This document shows positions 8,828 to 15,337 of a DNA stretch of 23,950 nt, in pieces. The notes beneath the pieces were generated by a model, which saw nothing but the letters and a program-made list of their open reading frames with translations, ran no database searches and was not told where the DNA came from. The DNA lies in contig MGON01000053.1 in NCBI GenBank assembly GCA_001795345.1, forward strand, positions 1,552-25,501, in the 5' to 3' direction. The translations under genes were made by a program, and so were the position numbers. Positions within the stretch are counted from its first letter, which is position 1. Every line of letters starts with the position of its first letter. This DNA comes from Chloroflexi bacterium RIFCSPLOWO2_02_FULL_71_16. GTDB taxonomy: Bacteria; Chloroflexota; Limnocylindria; P2-11E.

Positions 8828-9393
8828 TCGCGCAGATCCGCGGGACCATCGTGGCGCGCGGCCCGGACCATGTGGTCGTCGACGTGGGCGGAGTGGGCTA
8901 CAAGGTGTTCGTCCCGCGCCAGCCCGAGGCGAGCGAGGCCACCCTGCACACGCACCACGTGGTGCGGGAGGACGGCCAGTTCCTCTACGGCTTCGGGTCG
9001 CGCGAGGAGCTCGCGCTCTTCGAGCTGCTCACGTCAGTGAGCGGCGTCGGACCGCGCGCCGCTCTGGCGCTCCTGTCGGTCTCGCGCGCGCCCGATCTCG
9101 CCGCGGCGATCGCGTCGGGCGACGTGGGCGCGATCGCCCGCGCGCCCGGGGTCGGCAAGAAGACCGCGGAGCGGCTCATCGTCGACCTCCGGACGAAGGT
9201 CGCCGGCGCGGTCGGGGACGGTGGCCTTCCCACGACCGCGCCCATCGAGGACGAGGCTGTCGCCGCGCTCCTGGCGCTGGGTTACACCCCGGCCGAGGCC
9301 GCGTCCGCGCTGCGCGGCGTGCCTTCCGCGAAGGCCGCGACGACGGAGCAGCGAGTGCGCGCGGCCCTCCGAAGGTCGGCCGCGGTGATATAG
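8824..9393 (+). CDS. ruvA: Holliday junction branch migration protein RuvA
   Basis: 189 residues from a GTG overlapping the ruvC stop. The N-terminal OB-fold part (MIAQIRGTIVARGPDHVVVDVGGVGY) is followed by two helix-hairpin-helix motifs (LLTSVSGVGPRAALALLS and IARAPGVGKKTAERLIVDLRTK). After a short acidic and proline linker comes the C-terminal three-helix domain (DEAVAALLALGYTPAEAASALRG) that contacts RuvB. All three RuvA domains are thus present and of normal size. RuvA binds four-way junctions and loads RuvB, whose gene is not adjacent. The TAG stop (9391-9393) lies inside a TATAGT sequence and is followed by a hairpin and an intrinsic terminator. Confidence 0.97.
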   Translation: MIAQIRGTIVARGPDHVVVDVGGVGYKVFVPRQPEASEATLHTHHVVREDGQFLYGFGSREELALFELLTSVSGVGPRAALALLSVSRAPDLAAAIASGDVGAIARAPGVGKKTAERLIVDLRTKVAGAVGDGGLPTTAPIEDEAVAALLALGYTPAEAASALRGVPSAKAATTEQRVRAALRRSAAVI

Positions 9394-9394
9394 T
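9389..9394 (+). promoter_or_regulatory. Possible -10 box overlapping the ruvA stop
   Basis: TATAGT matches the -10 consensus at five of six positions in an otherwise very GC-rich region. No recognisable -35 box lies 17 bp upstream. If used, transcription would start near 9401 and first cross the hairpin and terminator before reaching nusA. Part of the match is forced by the coding end of ruvA. Confidence 0.25.
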
Positions 9395-9401
9395 TATGCG
9401 T

Positions 9402-9422
9402 GGCGCGGGCCCGGCCCGCGCC
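9402..9422 (+). other. Perfect 9-bp hairpin after ruvA
   Basis: GGCGCGGGC, loop CCG, GCCCGCGCC pair without mismatch. There is no T tract directly after it. It precedes the intrinsic terminator by 16 nt and could protect the ruvA mRNA end or compete with the terminator. Confidence 0.75.
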
Positions 9423-9438
9423 GTTCGGGCGCTCTGAG

Positions 9439-9461
9439 AGTGGGTCGACCCCACTTTTTTT
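9439..9461 (+). terminator. Rho-independent terminator between ruvA and nusA
   Basis: AGTGGG, loop TCGAC, CCCACT followed by a run of seven T (9455-9461). The stem can extend inward through the TCGA. This is the only classical intrinsic terminator I see in the window. It should end the yebC-ruvC-ruvA transcript or attenuate transcription into nusA. Confidence 0.85.
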
Positions 9462-9476
9462 GTCGCCTGAAATGGG

Positions 9477-9582
9477 TCGAGCGAGGATCCGGCTTTGCCG
9501 GTCCGAAGCGAGTCCCGAAGTGATCGAGCGGAGCGAGGCGGCGCAGGCGGGCCGATGCGAAAGCGAGGCCCGACAAGCGCGA
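9477..9582 (+). repeat. Dispersed structured repeat, copy A
   Basis: Core hairpin CCGGC (9489-9493), loop TTT, GCCGG (9497-9501), flanked by GAGCGAG-type words. The 29-nt shared block is at 9520-9548. The second hairpin has arms CGGGCC (9548-9553) and GGCCCG (9567-9572) around a 13-nt loop containing GCGAAAGC. It ends 26 nt before the nusA ATG, in sense orientation, just upstream of a strong Shine-Dalgarno site. Confidence 0.85.
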
Positions 9583-9598
9583 TGAGAAGGAGGGCGGT

Positions 9599-10813
9599 AT
9601 GAACCGGGATCTCGTGACCGGGCTCGCACAGCTCTCCGCCGAGAAGGGCCTCCCGAAGGAGGTCGTCAGCGACATCATCGGCCGGGCCATCAAGCGCGCC
9701 TACGGCGACGAGGAGCACATCGACGTCAAGGTCGACGTGCAGACCGGCGCCTTCAAGATCTACCTGCTGAAGACGGTCGTCGAGAAGGTCGAGGACCCCA
9801 GGATCCAGCTGCAGCTCGACTCGGCCAAGAAGCTGAAGCCGGACGCCCAGCTGGGCGACGTGATCCCGATGGAGGAGTCGGCCGCCGCCCTCGGACGGAT
9901 CGGCGCGCAGACCGCCAAGCAGATGATCCAGCAGTTCTTGCGCGAGGCGGAGCGCGAGCAGGTCTATGCCGAATACGCCGACCGCGAGGGCGACATCATC
10001 AACGGCGTCATCGACCACTTCGAGGCCGGGTCGGCGATCATGGACCTCGGCAAGGCCAAGGCGATCCTTCCCCGGTCCGAGCAGGCGCCGCACGAGCGGT
10101 ACTTCGTCGGCCAGCACCGCAAGGTGCTCGTTCTCGAGGTGCGCCGCTCGATCCACGGTCCGCAGATCATCGTGAGCCGCGCGCACAAGGGACTGGTGAA
10201 GCGGCTGTTCGAGCTCGAGGTGCCGGAGATCTACCACGGGCAGGTCGAGGTGATGGGCATCGCCCGCGAGCCCGGCTCGCGCACCAAGATCGCGGTCCGG
10301 TCGCGCCAGGCGGGTCTCGACCCGGTGGGCGCTTGCGTCGGCCAGCGCGGGCTCCGCGTGCAGGCGATCTCGAACGAGCTGGGCGGCGAGCGGCTCGAGG
10401 TCGTGCAGTACGACGAGGGCTCCGAGAAGTTCGTGGCGAGCGCGCTCTCGCCCGCGCCGGTCGTGAGGGTGGACTGCGTCGCGGAGGAGAAGACGGCGTA
10501 CGTGGTCGTCCCGGACCGGTACCTCTCGCTCGCCATCGGCAAGGAGGGCCAGAACGCCCGCCTCGCCGCGAAGCTGACCGGCTGGCGGATCGACATCCGC
10601 AGCGAGTCCGAGGTCGCGGCCGAGAGCGAGCCGGAGCCCGAGCCTGAGGCGGAGCTGGCCGAGGCCGTGCCCGCCGAACCGGAGGACGAGAACCTCATCC
10701 GCGAGGAGCTCGTCGTCGAGGCGGAGGCGGAGTCGGCCCTGGCCGACGAGACCGCGCTCGAGGATGAGGACCGCGCCCTGCTCGGCGGGAAGAAGAGGAA
10801 GGATCGCCGGTAA
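9599..10813 (+). CDS. nusA: Transcription termination/antitermination protein NusA
   Basis: 404 residues. The N-terminal RNA-polymerase-binding domain (1-125) opens MNRDLVTGLAQLSAEKGLPKEVV. An S1 domain (about 130-200, EGDIINGVIDHFE) is followed by two KH domains, with VGACVGQRGLRVQAISNELGGE in the first and LAIGKEGQNARLAAKLTGWRIDI in the second. The tail from about 345 is acidic (alternating Glu, Pro, Ala) and ends in a basic KKRKDRR. NusA binds RNA polymerase and modulates pausing and termination. The start is clear: AAGGAGGG lies a few bases before the ATG at 9599, the best Shine-Dalgarno in the window. Repeat copy A lies immediately upstream. The usual upstream partner rimP is missing; ruvA is the neighbour instead. 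Confidence 0.97.
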   Translation: MNRDLVTGLAQLSAEKGLPKEVVSDIIGRAIKRAYGDEEHIDVKVDVQTGAFKIYLLKTVVEKVEDPRIQLQLDSAKKLKPDAQLGDVIPMEESAAALGRIGAQTAKQMIQQFLREAEREQVYAEYADREGDIINGVIDHFEAGSAIMDLGKAKAILPRSEQAPHERYFVGQHRKVLVLEVRRSIHGPQIIVSRAHKGLVKRLFELEVPEIYHGQVEVMGIAREPGSRTKIAVRSRQAGLDPVGACVGQRGLRVQAISNELGGERLEVVQYDEGSEKFVASALSPAPVVRVDCVAEEKTAYVVVPDRYLSLAIGKEGQNARLAAKLTGWRIDIRSESEVAAESEPEPEPEAELAEAVPAEPEDENLIREELVVEAEAESALADETALEDEDRALLGGKKRKDRR

Positions 10814-11195
10814 GGCTCGCCGTCCGCTGCCGCAGCGGACGTGCGTCGCATGCCGGACGGAGCGGGCCAAGCGAGAGCTCGTCCGGGTGGTCCGGGCGGC
10901 TGGGACCGGCGAGCTGACGGTGGACCTCCGCGGCAAGGCGTCGGGACGGGGCGCGTACCTGTGCGCCGACCCGGCTTGCCTCGAGCGCGGGCTGACACAG
11001 GGCTCGGTCGCCCGTGCGCTGGCCACGGAGGTCGACGAGGCCACACGCGCACGTCTGCTCGAGGACCTGCAGCGAGCCGCGACAGATCGGCCTAGGGTCG
11101 AGCGAGGGTCCGGCTCCGCCGGCCCGAGCGAGTCCAGAAGCAGCGGAGCGCCCTCGCCGGAGAGGCGAGGGAAGAACGGGGCTAGAACGAGCTGA
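10764..11195 (+). CDS. ylxR: YlxR family RNA-binding protein with repeat-derived tail
   Basis: YlxR (DUF448) proteins are small basic RNA-binding or regulatory proteins encoded between nusA and infB. The core here, from about residue 22, has RTCVACRTERAKRELVRVVR, LTVDLRGKASGRGAYLCADPACLERG, with all family cysteines. The only standard start is the ATG at 10764, which overlaps nusA by 50 bp; a non-ATG start nearer 10815 would fit the family better, so the first residues are doubtful. From about residue 112 the frame runs through repeat copy B (11098-11171), giving a Ser/Gly/Arg-rich tail absent from normal YlxR (about 90 residues). The TGA at 11193-11195 overlaps the infB ATG by one base. Confidence 0.82.
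   Translation: MRTAPCSAGRRGRIAGKARRPLPQRTCVACRTERAKRELVRVVRAAGTGELTVDLRGKASGRGAYLCADPACLERGLTQGSVARALATEVDEATRARLLEDLQRAATDRPRVERGSGSAGPSESRSSGAPSPERRGKNGARTS
11098..11171 (+). repeat. Dispersed structured repeat, copy B (short type)
   Basis: Core hairpin CCGGC (11110-11114), loop TCC, GCCGG (11118-11122) with GAGCGAG words on both sides. After AGTCCAGAAGCAGC the copy departs from A, C and D and carries its own perfect 8-bp hairpin: CCCTCGCC (11151-11158), loop GGAGA, GGCGAGGG (11164-11171). It lies within the ylxR 3' end and ends 23 nt before infB. Confidence 0.8.
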
Positions 11196-13108
11196 TGCCA
11201 AAGGCAAGACCGCGTCGCATCCCGCCGATGCGCGGACCGCGCCCGAGACGGCGGCCGGACCGCGGATCGACGCCGCCCCAGCAGGTGCAGGCGCCCGCGC
11301 CCGTCGCCGTCCTCGTCCCCGAGGGCCGCGGCGTGGTGACGCTGCCGCGCACCATCCAGGTGGGGGAGCTCGCGAAGCTGTTCGAGCTCTCGGTCGTCGA
11401 CGTCATCCGGGCGCTCGTGAACCTGGGCCTGATGGTGACGATCAACCAGACCATCGACTACGACACGGCGGCCCTCGTCGCTGGTGAGCTGGGCATCGAG
11501 GTCGCGCCCGAGGAAGAGGCGGCGGAGGAGCCCGAGGCCACGGCCGAGGAGACCTCGGCGGCGGCACGCCCGGTCCTGTGGACCGACGACGATCCGGCCC
11601 GCCTGAAGCCGCGCGCGCCGGTCGTCACGATCCTCGGGCACGTCGACCACGGGAAGACGAGCCTGCTCGACGCGATCCGCCAGACCAACATCACCTCACG
11701 CGAGGCTGGCGGGATCACGCAGCACATCGGCGCCTACCAGATCGAGCACCACGGCCGTCGCATCACGTGGATCGACACGCCCGGCCACGAGGCCTTCACC
11801 GCGATGCGCGCCCGCGGCGCGTCGGTGACCGACATCGCCGTGCTCGTCGTCGCCGCCGACGACGGGGTCCAGCCGCAGACGGTCGAGGCCATCTCGCACG
11901 TCCGCGCGGCCGGCGTCCCGATGGTCGTGGCCCTCAACAAGATCGACAAGTCCGACGCCGACCCCGAGCGCGTGAAGGGTCAGCTCGCCGAGCAGAACGT
12001 CACCGTCGAGGATTACGGCGGCGACGTCCCGCTCGTCCCGGTCTCCGCCCGCACGAAGCAGGGCCTCGACGACCTCCTCGACGTGATCGGGCTCGTGGCC
12101 GACCTCAAGGACCTCCGCGCGGACCCGGAGCGTCCGGCCATCGGCCGCGTCGTCGAGGCGCATCTCGAGCGCGGACGCGGCCCGGTCGCGACGGTGCTCG
12201 TGCAGACCGGCACCCTGGCGCGGGGCGACATCGTCGTCGCGGGCACCAGCTTCGGCCGGGTGCGGGCGATGGTGGACGACCGCGGCAAGACGGTGAACCG
12301 CGCCGAGCCCTCCCGGCCCGTCGAGATCCTCGGCCTGCCCGACGTGCCCGAGGCCGGTGACATCGTGCGCGCCGTCCCCGACGAGAAGACGGCCAAGGCG
12401 CTCGTCGAGGAGGAGCAGCGGCGCCGCGCCGCCGGCGCGGCCGGAGAGCGTCCCGCGACGCTCGACGAGATGTTCGCGCAGGTGAAGGAAGGCAAGGCCA
12501 AGGAGCTCCGCGTCGTGCTGAAGGCCGACGTGCAGGGGTCGCTCGAGGCGATCCGCTCCTCGCTCGCGAAGCTGCCGCAGGACGAGGTCGCGCTGAACAT
12601 CATCCACGCCGCCGTGGGCGACGTGAGCGAGTCGGACGCGAACCTGGCCGGCACGTCGAGCGCCGTGATCCTCGCGTTCAGCAACAAGGTCGACGTCGCC
12701 GCGAAGCGCGCCGCCGAGCAGCTCGGTGTCGACCTCCGCCAGTACAAGGTCATCTACGAGCTCATCGAGGACGTCCAGAAGGCGCTGGTGGGCCTCCTCG
12801 AGCCGGAGATGGTCGAGCAGGTGCTCGGGCACGCCGAGGTCCGCCAGACCTTCACCGCGGGCAAGACGACGATCGCCGGCTCCGCGGTCCTGGACGGCGT
12901 CATGCGCCGCGGGGTCCAGGCGCGCGTCATGCGCGGCGGCAGCCCGGTCCACGACGGGCGGATCGGCTCGCTGAAGCGCTTCAAGGACGACGCCCGCGAG
13001 GTCACGGCCGGCCTCGAGTGCGGCATCACGCTCGAGAGCTTCAACGAGGTCGCCGTCGGCGACATCATCGAGGCCTACGTCATCACGGCCCGTCCGCGGA
13101 CGGCATGA
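11195..13108 (+). CDS. infB: Translation initiation factor IF-2
   Basis: 637 residues, a short IF-2 (E. coli has 890). The shortening is in the N-terminal region: a basic Pro/Arg start, then one IF2_N domain (about 48-100, [20 protein letters not shown]) and an acidic linker. The GTPase motifs are canonical: GHVDHGKT (148-155), DTPGH (194-198), NKID (248-251). Domains II, III and the fMet-tRNA-binding domain IV follow to the end ([27 protein letters not shown]). IF-2 places initiator tRNA on the 30S subunit and promotes subunit joining. The ATG shares one base with the ylxR stop, and rbfA starts two bases after its stop, so translation is probably coupled. Confidence 0.97.
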   Translation: MPKARPRRIPPMRGPRPRRRPDRGSTPPQQVQAPAPVAVLVPEGRGVVTLPRTIQVGELAKLFELSVVDVIRALVNLGLMVTINQTIDYDTAALVAGELGIEVAPEEEAAEEPEATAEETSAAARPVLWTDDDPARLKPRAPVVTILGHVDHGKTSLLDAIRQTNITSREAGGITQHIGAYQIEHHGRRITWIDTPGHEAFTAMRARGASVTDIAVLVVAADDGVQPQTVEAISHVRAAGVPMVVALNKIDKSDADPERVKGQLAEQNVTVEDYGGDVPLVPVSARTKQGLDDLLDVIGLVADLKDLRADPERPAIGRVVEAHLERGRGPVATVLVQTGTLARGDIVVAGTSFGRVRAMVDDRGKTVNRAEPSRPVEILGLPDVPEAGDIVRAVPDEKTAKALVEEEQRRRAAGAAGERPATLDEMFAQVKEGKAKELRVVLKADVQGSLEAIRSSLAKLPQDEVALNIIHAAVGDVSESDANLAGTSSAVILAFSNKVDVAAKRAAEQLGVDLRQYKVIYELIEDVQKALVGLLEPEMVEQVLGHAEVRQTFTAGKTTIAGSAVLDGVMRRGVQARVMRGGSPVHDGRIGSLKRFKDDAREVTAGLECGITLESFNEVAVGDIIEAYVITARPRTA

Positions 13109-13109
13109 G

Positions 13110-13562
13110 ATGCCGTACAAGCGGACCGACCGCGTCAGCGCCCTGCTCCAGCGCGTGCTCGCGCAGCTGATCAGCGAGGAGCTGCGCGACCCCCGGATCC
13201 CGTTCGCGACGGTCACCGCGGTCGACGTCACCGCCGACCTCCGCACCGCCCGCGTCCACGTGAGCTTCCTCGGGGACGAGGAGGCGGGCCGCGAGGCCAT
13301 GCGCGCGCTCGAGGGCGCGAAGCCGTACCTGCGGCACGAGATCGGCGAGCGGACCGATCTTCGGTCCGTCCCCGCCCTCGTGTTCGTGGAGGACCGCTCC
13401 GCCGAGCGCGCGGCGCGGATCTCGGCACTGCTGCGGCAAGCAGGTTCGAGCGAGGATCCGGCTCCGCCGGGCCGAGCGAGTCCACCGGTGATCGAGCGGA
13501 GCGAGGCGGCGCAGGCCGGCCGAGGCGAAGCGAGGCCGGACGAGCGCGACAAGCAGGCATGA
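13110..13562 (+). CDS. rbfA: Ribosome-binding factor A with repeat-derived tail
   Basis: RbfA is a KH-fold protein that matures the 16S rRNA 5' end. The family region is residues 1-112: YKRTDRVSALLQRVLAQLI, ELRDPRIPFATVTAVDVTADLRTARVHVSF, then GAKPYLRHEIGERTDLRSVPALVFVEDRS. The remaining 38 residues are translated from repeat copy C (13446-13550) and are Pro/Glu/Arg-rich without resemblance to RbfA. The natural end would be near LLRQAG. The frame ends in an ATGA overlap with nrnA (ATG 13559, TGA 13560-13562). An 8-bp direct repeat CAAGCAGG flanks the extra segment (13437-13444 and 13550-13557). The tail is probably tolerated rather than functional. Confidence 0.93.
   Translation: MPYKRTDRVSALLQRVLAQLISEELRDPRIPFATVTAVDVTADLRTARVHVSFLGDEEAGREAMRALEGAKPYLRHEIGERTDLRSVPALVFVEDRSAERAARISALLRQAGSSEDPAPPGRASPPVIERSEAAQAGRGEARPDERDKQA
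13446..13550 (+). repeat. Dispersed structured repeat, copy C (inside the rbfA 3' end)
   Basis: Core hairpin CCGGC (13458-13462), loop TCC, GCCGG (13466-13470). The 29-nt shared block is at 13488-13516. The second hairpin has arms CCGGCC (13516-13521) and GGCCGG (13534-13539) around a 12-nt loop containing GCGAAGC. It ends 19 nt before the nrnA ATG. Flanked by the direct repeat CAAGCAGG. Confidence 0.87.
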
Positions 13563-14533
13563 GGGAGGTCGTCGACGCCCTGAGCCAGGCGCGGCGGATC
13601 GCCGTCGTGTCCCATCGCGACCCCGATGGCGACACCATCGGCTCGGCGGTCGCGCTCGGTCTGGCGCTCGAGTCGCTGGGCAAGATCGTGACGCTCCACT
13701 GCGCGGACCCGGTCCCGAGGACGTTCGCCTTCCTCCCGAGCGCTGCGCGCATCCGCCAGGACGCGCCCGGCGCGGACCCCGATCTCGTCGTCACCGTCGA
13801 CCTCGGCGACGGCGCGCGGGCGAAGCTGGCTCTCGGCGCGGCGGCGCCCGTCGTGAACATCGACCATCACGCCTCGAACACGCGCTTCGGCAGCGTCAAC
13901 TGGGTCGACGCGACGAGCGCCGCCACCGGCGAGATGGTGGCGCGCGTGGTCGATGCCCTTGGCGTGCCCTGGACGAGCGAGATGGCCACGGCGACGCTGC
14001 TCGCGCTCATGACCGACACGGGGTCCTTCCAGTTCCCCAACACCGACCCGCGCGTGCTGGAGCTCGCCGCCCGCTGCATCGCGCGCGGCGCCGACCTCCC
14101 CGCCATCACCTACAACGTCTTCCGTAGCCGCCGGGCCGAGGCCATGAAGCTCTGGGGCAGCGCGTTCGCGCGCCTGGAGCAAGAGGAGGACGGGCAGCTC
14201 GTCTGGACCTGGATCGACCGCGCCGATCTGGAGCGGGCCGGCGGTCGGGAAGAGGACGTGGCGGGGCTGGTCGAGCAGGTCGCGCGGAGCACCGGCATGC
14301 GGGTGGCGTTGCTGTTCAACGCGATGGTCGACGGCGAGGTGAAGCTCTCGTGCCGCACCGTGCCCTTCGCGCCGATGGTCGACGCGGCCGCGCTCATGGG
14401 AGCGTTCGGCGGTGGAGGGCATTCGCGCGCCGCGGGCGCGATCGTGAAGGGGCCGCTCGAGGACGTGCGCGCGCGCGTGCTCGAGGCCGCGCGCCAGGCG
14501 CTCCGGACCGCACGTGCCGCCAGCGCCGCCTGA
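13559..14533 (+). CDS. nrnA: DHH family phosphoesterase, NrnA-like (oligoribonuclease / pAp phosphatase)
   Basis: 324 residues with both halves of the family. The DHH domain has HRDPDGDTIGSA (19-30), VDLGD near 80-84 and IDHHASN (101-107). The DHHA1 domain ends in GGGGHSRAAG (284-293). These acidic and His residues bind Mn2+ in proteins that degrade 2-5 nt RNA, and in many Gram-positive-type bacteria also pAp and linear cyclic-dinucleotide products. A gene between rbfA and truB is its usual place. The ATG overlaps the rbfA stop and lies just behind repeat copy C. Its 3' end overlaps the truB start by 20 bp. With RNase J and PNPase also in this window, the region encodes much of an RNA-decay set. 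Confidence 0.93.
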   Translation: MREVVDALSQARRIAVVSHRDPDGDTIGSAVALGLALESLGKIVTLHCADPVPRTFAFLPSAARIRQDAPGADPDLVVTVDLGDGARAKLALGAAAPVVNIDHHASNTRFGSVNWVDATSAATGEMVARVVDALGVPWTSEMATATLLALMTDTGSFQFPNTDPRVLELAARCIARGADLPAITYNVFRSRRAEAMKLWGSAFARLEQEEDGQLVWTWIDRADLERAGGREEDVAGLVEQVARSTGMRVALLFNAMVDGEVKLSCRTVPFAPMVDAAALMGAFGGGGHSRAAGAIVKGPLEDVRARVLEAARQALRTARAASAA

Positions 14534-15323
14534 GCCAGGGGTCCCGCCGAAGCAGCTCGAGGCGAACTGGCCCGGCGGTGTCCTGGCCGTCGACAAGCCC
14601 GCCGGATGGACCTCCTTCGATGTCGTCGCCGTCGTCCGGAGGGCCGTCGCCGTCCGGCGGGTCGGCCACGGCGGCACGCTCGATCCGCTCGCGACCGGGG
14701 TCCTGCCGATCCTCATGGGTCCGGCCACGCGCTTCGTCGACCGGCTGCACAGCGGCGCCAAGGTGTACGCCGCTCTCGTTCGGTTCGGGACCGAGACGAC
14801 CACGGACGACGCGGAGGGCACGGTCCGGGTCGCCGCGCCACCGCCGGACCTGGACGAAGCGGCGATCGACCGGGCCCTCCTGCCCTTCCGTGGCGTCATC
14901 CAGCAGGTCCCGCCGGCCCGCTCCGCGCTGAAGGTCGGGGGTCGCCGTGCCTACGCGCTCGACCGGGCAGGGGAGGAGGTGATCCTCGGGGCGCGCCCGG
15001 TGCGCGTCGATCGGCTGGACGTCGCGTCCTGGCGCTCGCCGTCGCTGCGGCTCCTGGTGGTGTGCGGCTCCGGGACGTACGTGCGGTCGCTGGCACGCGA
15101 CATCGGCCGGGCGCTCGGGTCCGCCGCTCACCTGGGAGGCCTGCGCCGGCTGGCCGTCGGCGCGCTGGATGCAGGGGAAGCGACGACGGTCGAGGAGGTC
15201 CGCACGATCGGACGCGGCCTCCTCGATCGGCTGCGCCCCGCGGACGACAGGCTTCTGGCCCTCGACGCGAGGTACCTGTCGGAGCCCGCGGAGCGGATCC
15301 TCGGTCCGTGGGAGGTCGCGTGA
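14514..15323 (+). CDS. truB: tRNA pseudouridine(55) synthase TruB
   Basis: 269 residues from a GTG at 14514, inside the nrnA 3' end; no other start exists before the conserved part. GGVLAVDKPAGWTSFDVV opens the catalytic domain, and GHGGTLDPLATGVLP (51-65) holds the nucleophile Asp57. Later motifs YAALVRFGTETTTDDAEG, VPPARSALKVGGRRAYALDRAGE and VCGSGTYVRSLARDIGRALG match the family. TruB makes the universal pseudouridine at position 55 in the tRNA T-loop. The C-terminal PUA part is short. The stop (15321-15323) overlaps a possible GTG start for the next gene. Confidence 0.97.
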   Translation: MPPAPPEPGVPPKQLEANWPGGVLAVDKPAGWTSFDVVAVVRRAVAVRRVGHGGTLDPLATGVLPILMGPATRFVDRLHSGAKVYAALVRFGTETTTDDAEGTVRVAAPPPDLDEAAIDRALLPFRGVIQQVPPARSALKVGGRRAYALDRAGEEVILGARPVRVDRLDVASWRSPSLRLLVVCGSGTYVRSLARDIGRALGSAAHLGGLRRLAVGALDAGEATTVEEVRTIGRGLLDRLRPADDRLLALDARYLSEPAERILGPWEVA

Positions 15324-15337
15324 GGACGGGACGGCTG

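Noticed and set aside
9176..11650. 824-codon open frame on the minus strand opposite nusA and ylxR
   Set aside because: Same GC-driven shadow effect; it runs across the terminator and repeat copy A without any recognisable domain.
7421..13550. Repeats as a CRISPR array or tRNA-like genes
   Set aside because: Copies are kilobases apart, in both orientations, without spacers; none has a D-arm, anticodon arm and T-arm arrangement.
13446..13562. RbfA C-terminal change as a frameshift or sequencing error
   Set aside because: The segment is a full-length copy of a repeat present at other sites in the window, and the frame stays open to an ATGA junction with nrnA.
11696..14899. 1067-codon open frame on the minus strand opposite infB, rbfA and nrnA
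   Set aside because: It mirrors the codon pattern of well-identified plus-strand genes; stop codons are rare in the antisense frame of GC-rich genes. The translation is low-complexity and unlike any family.
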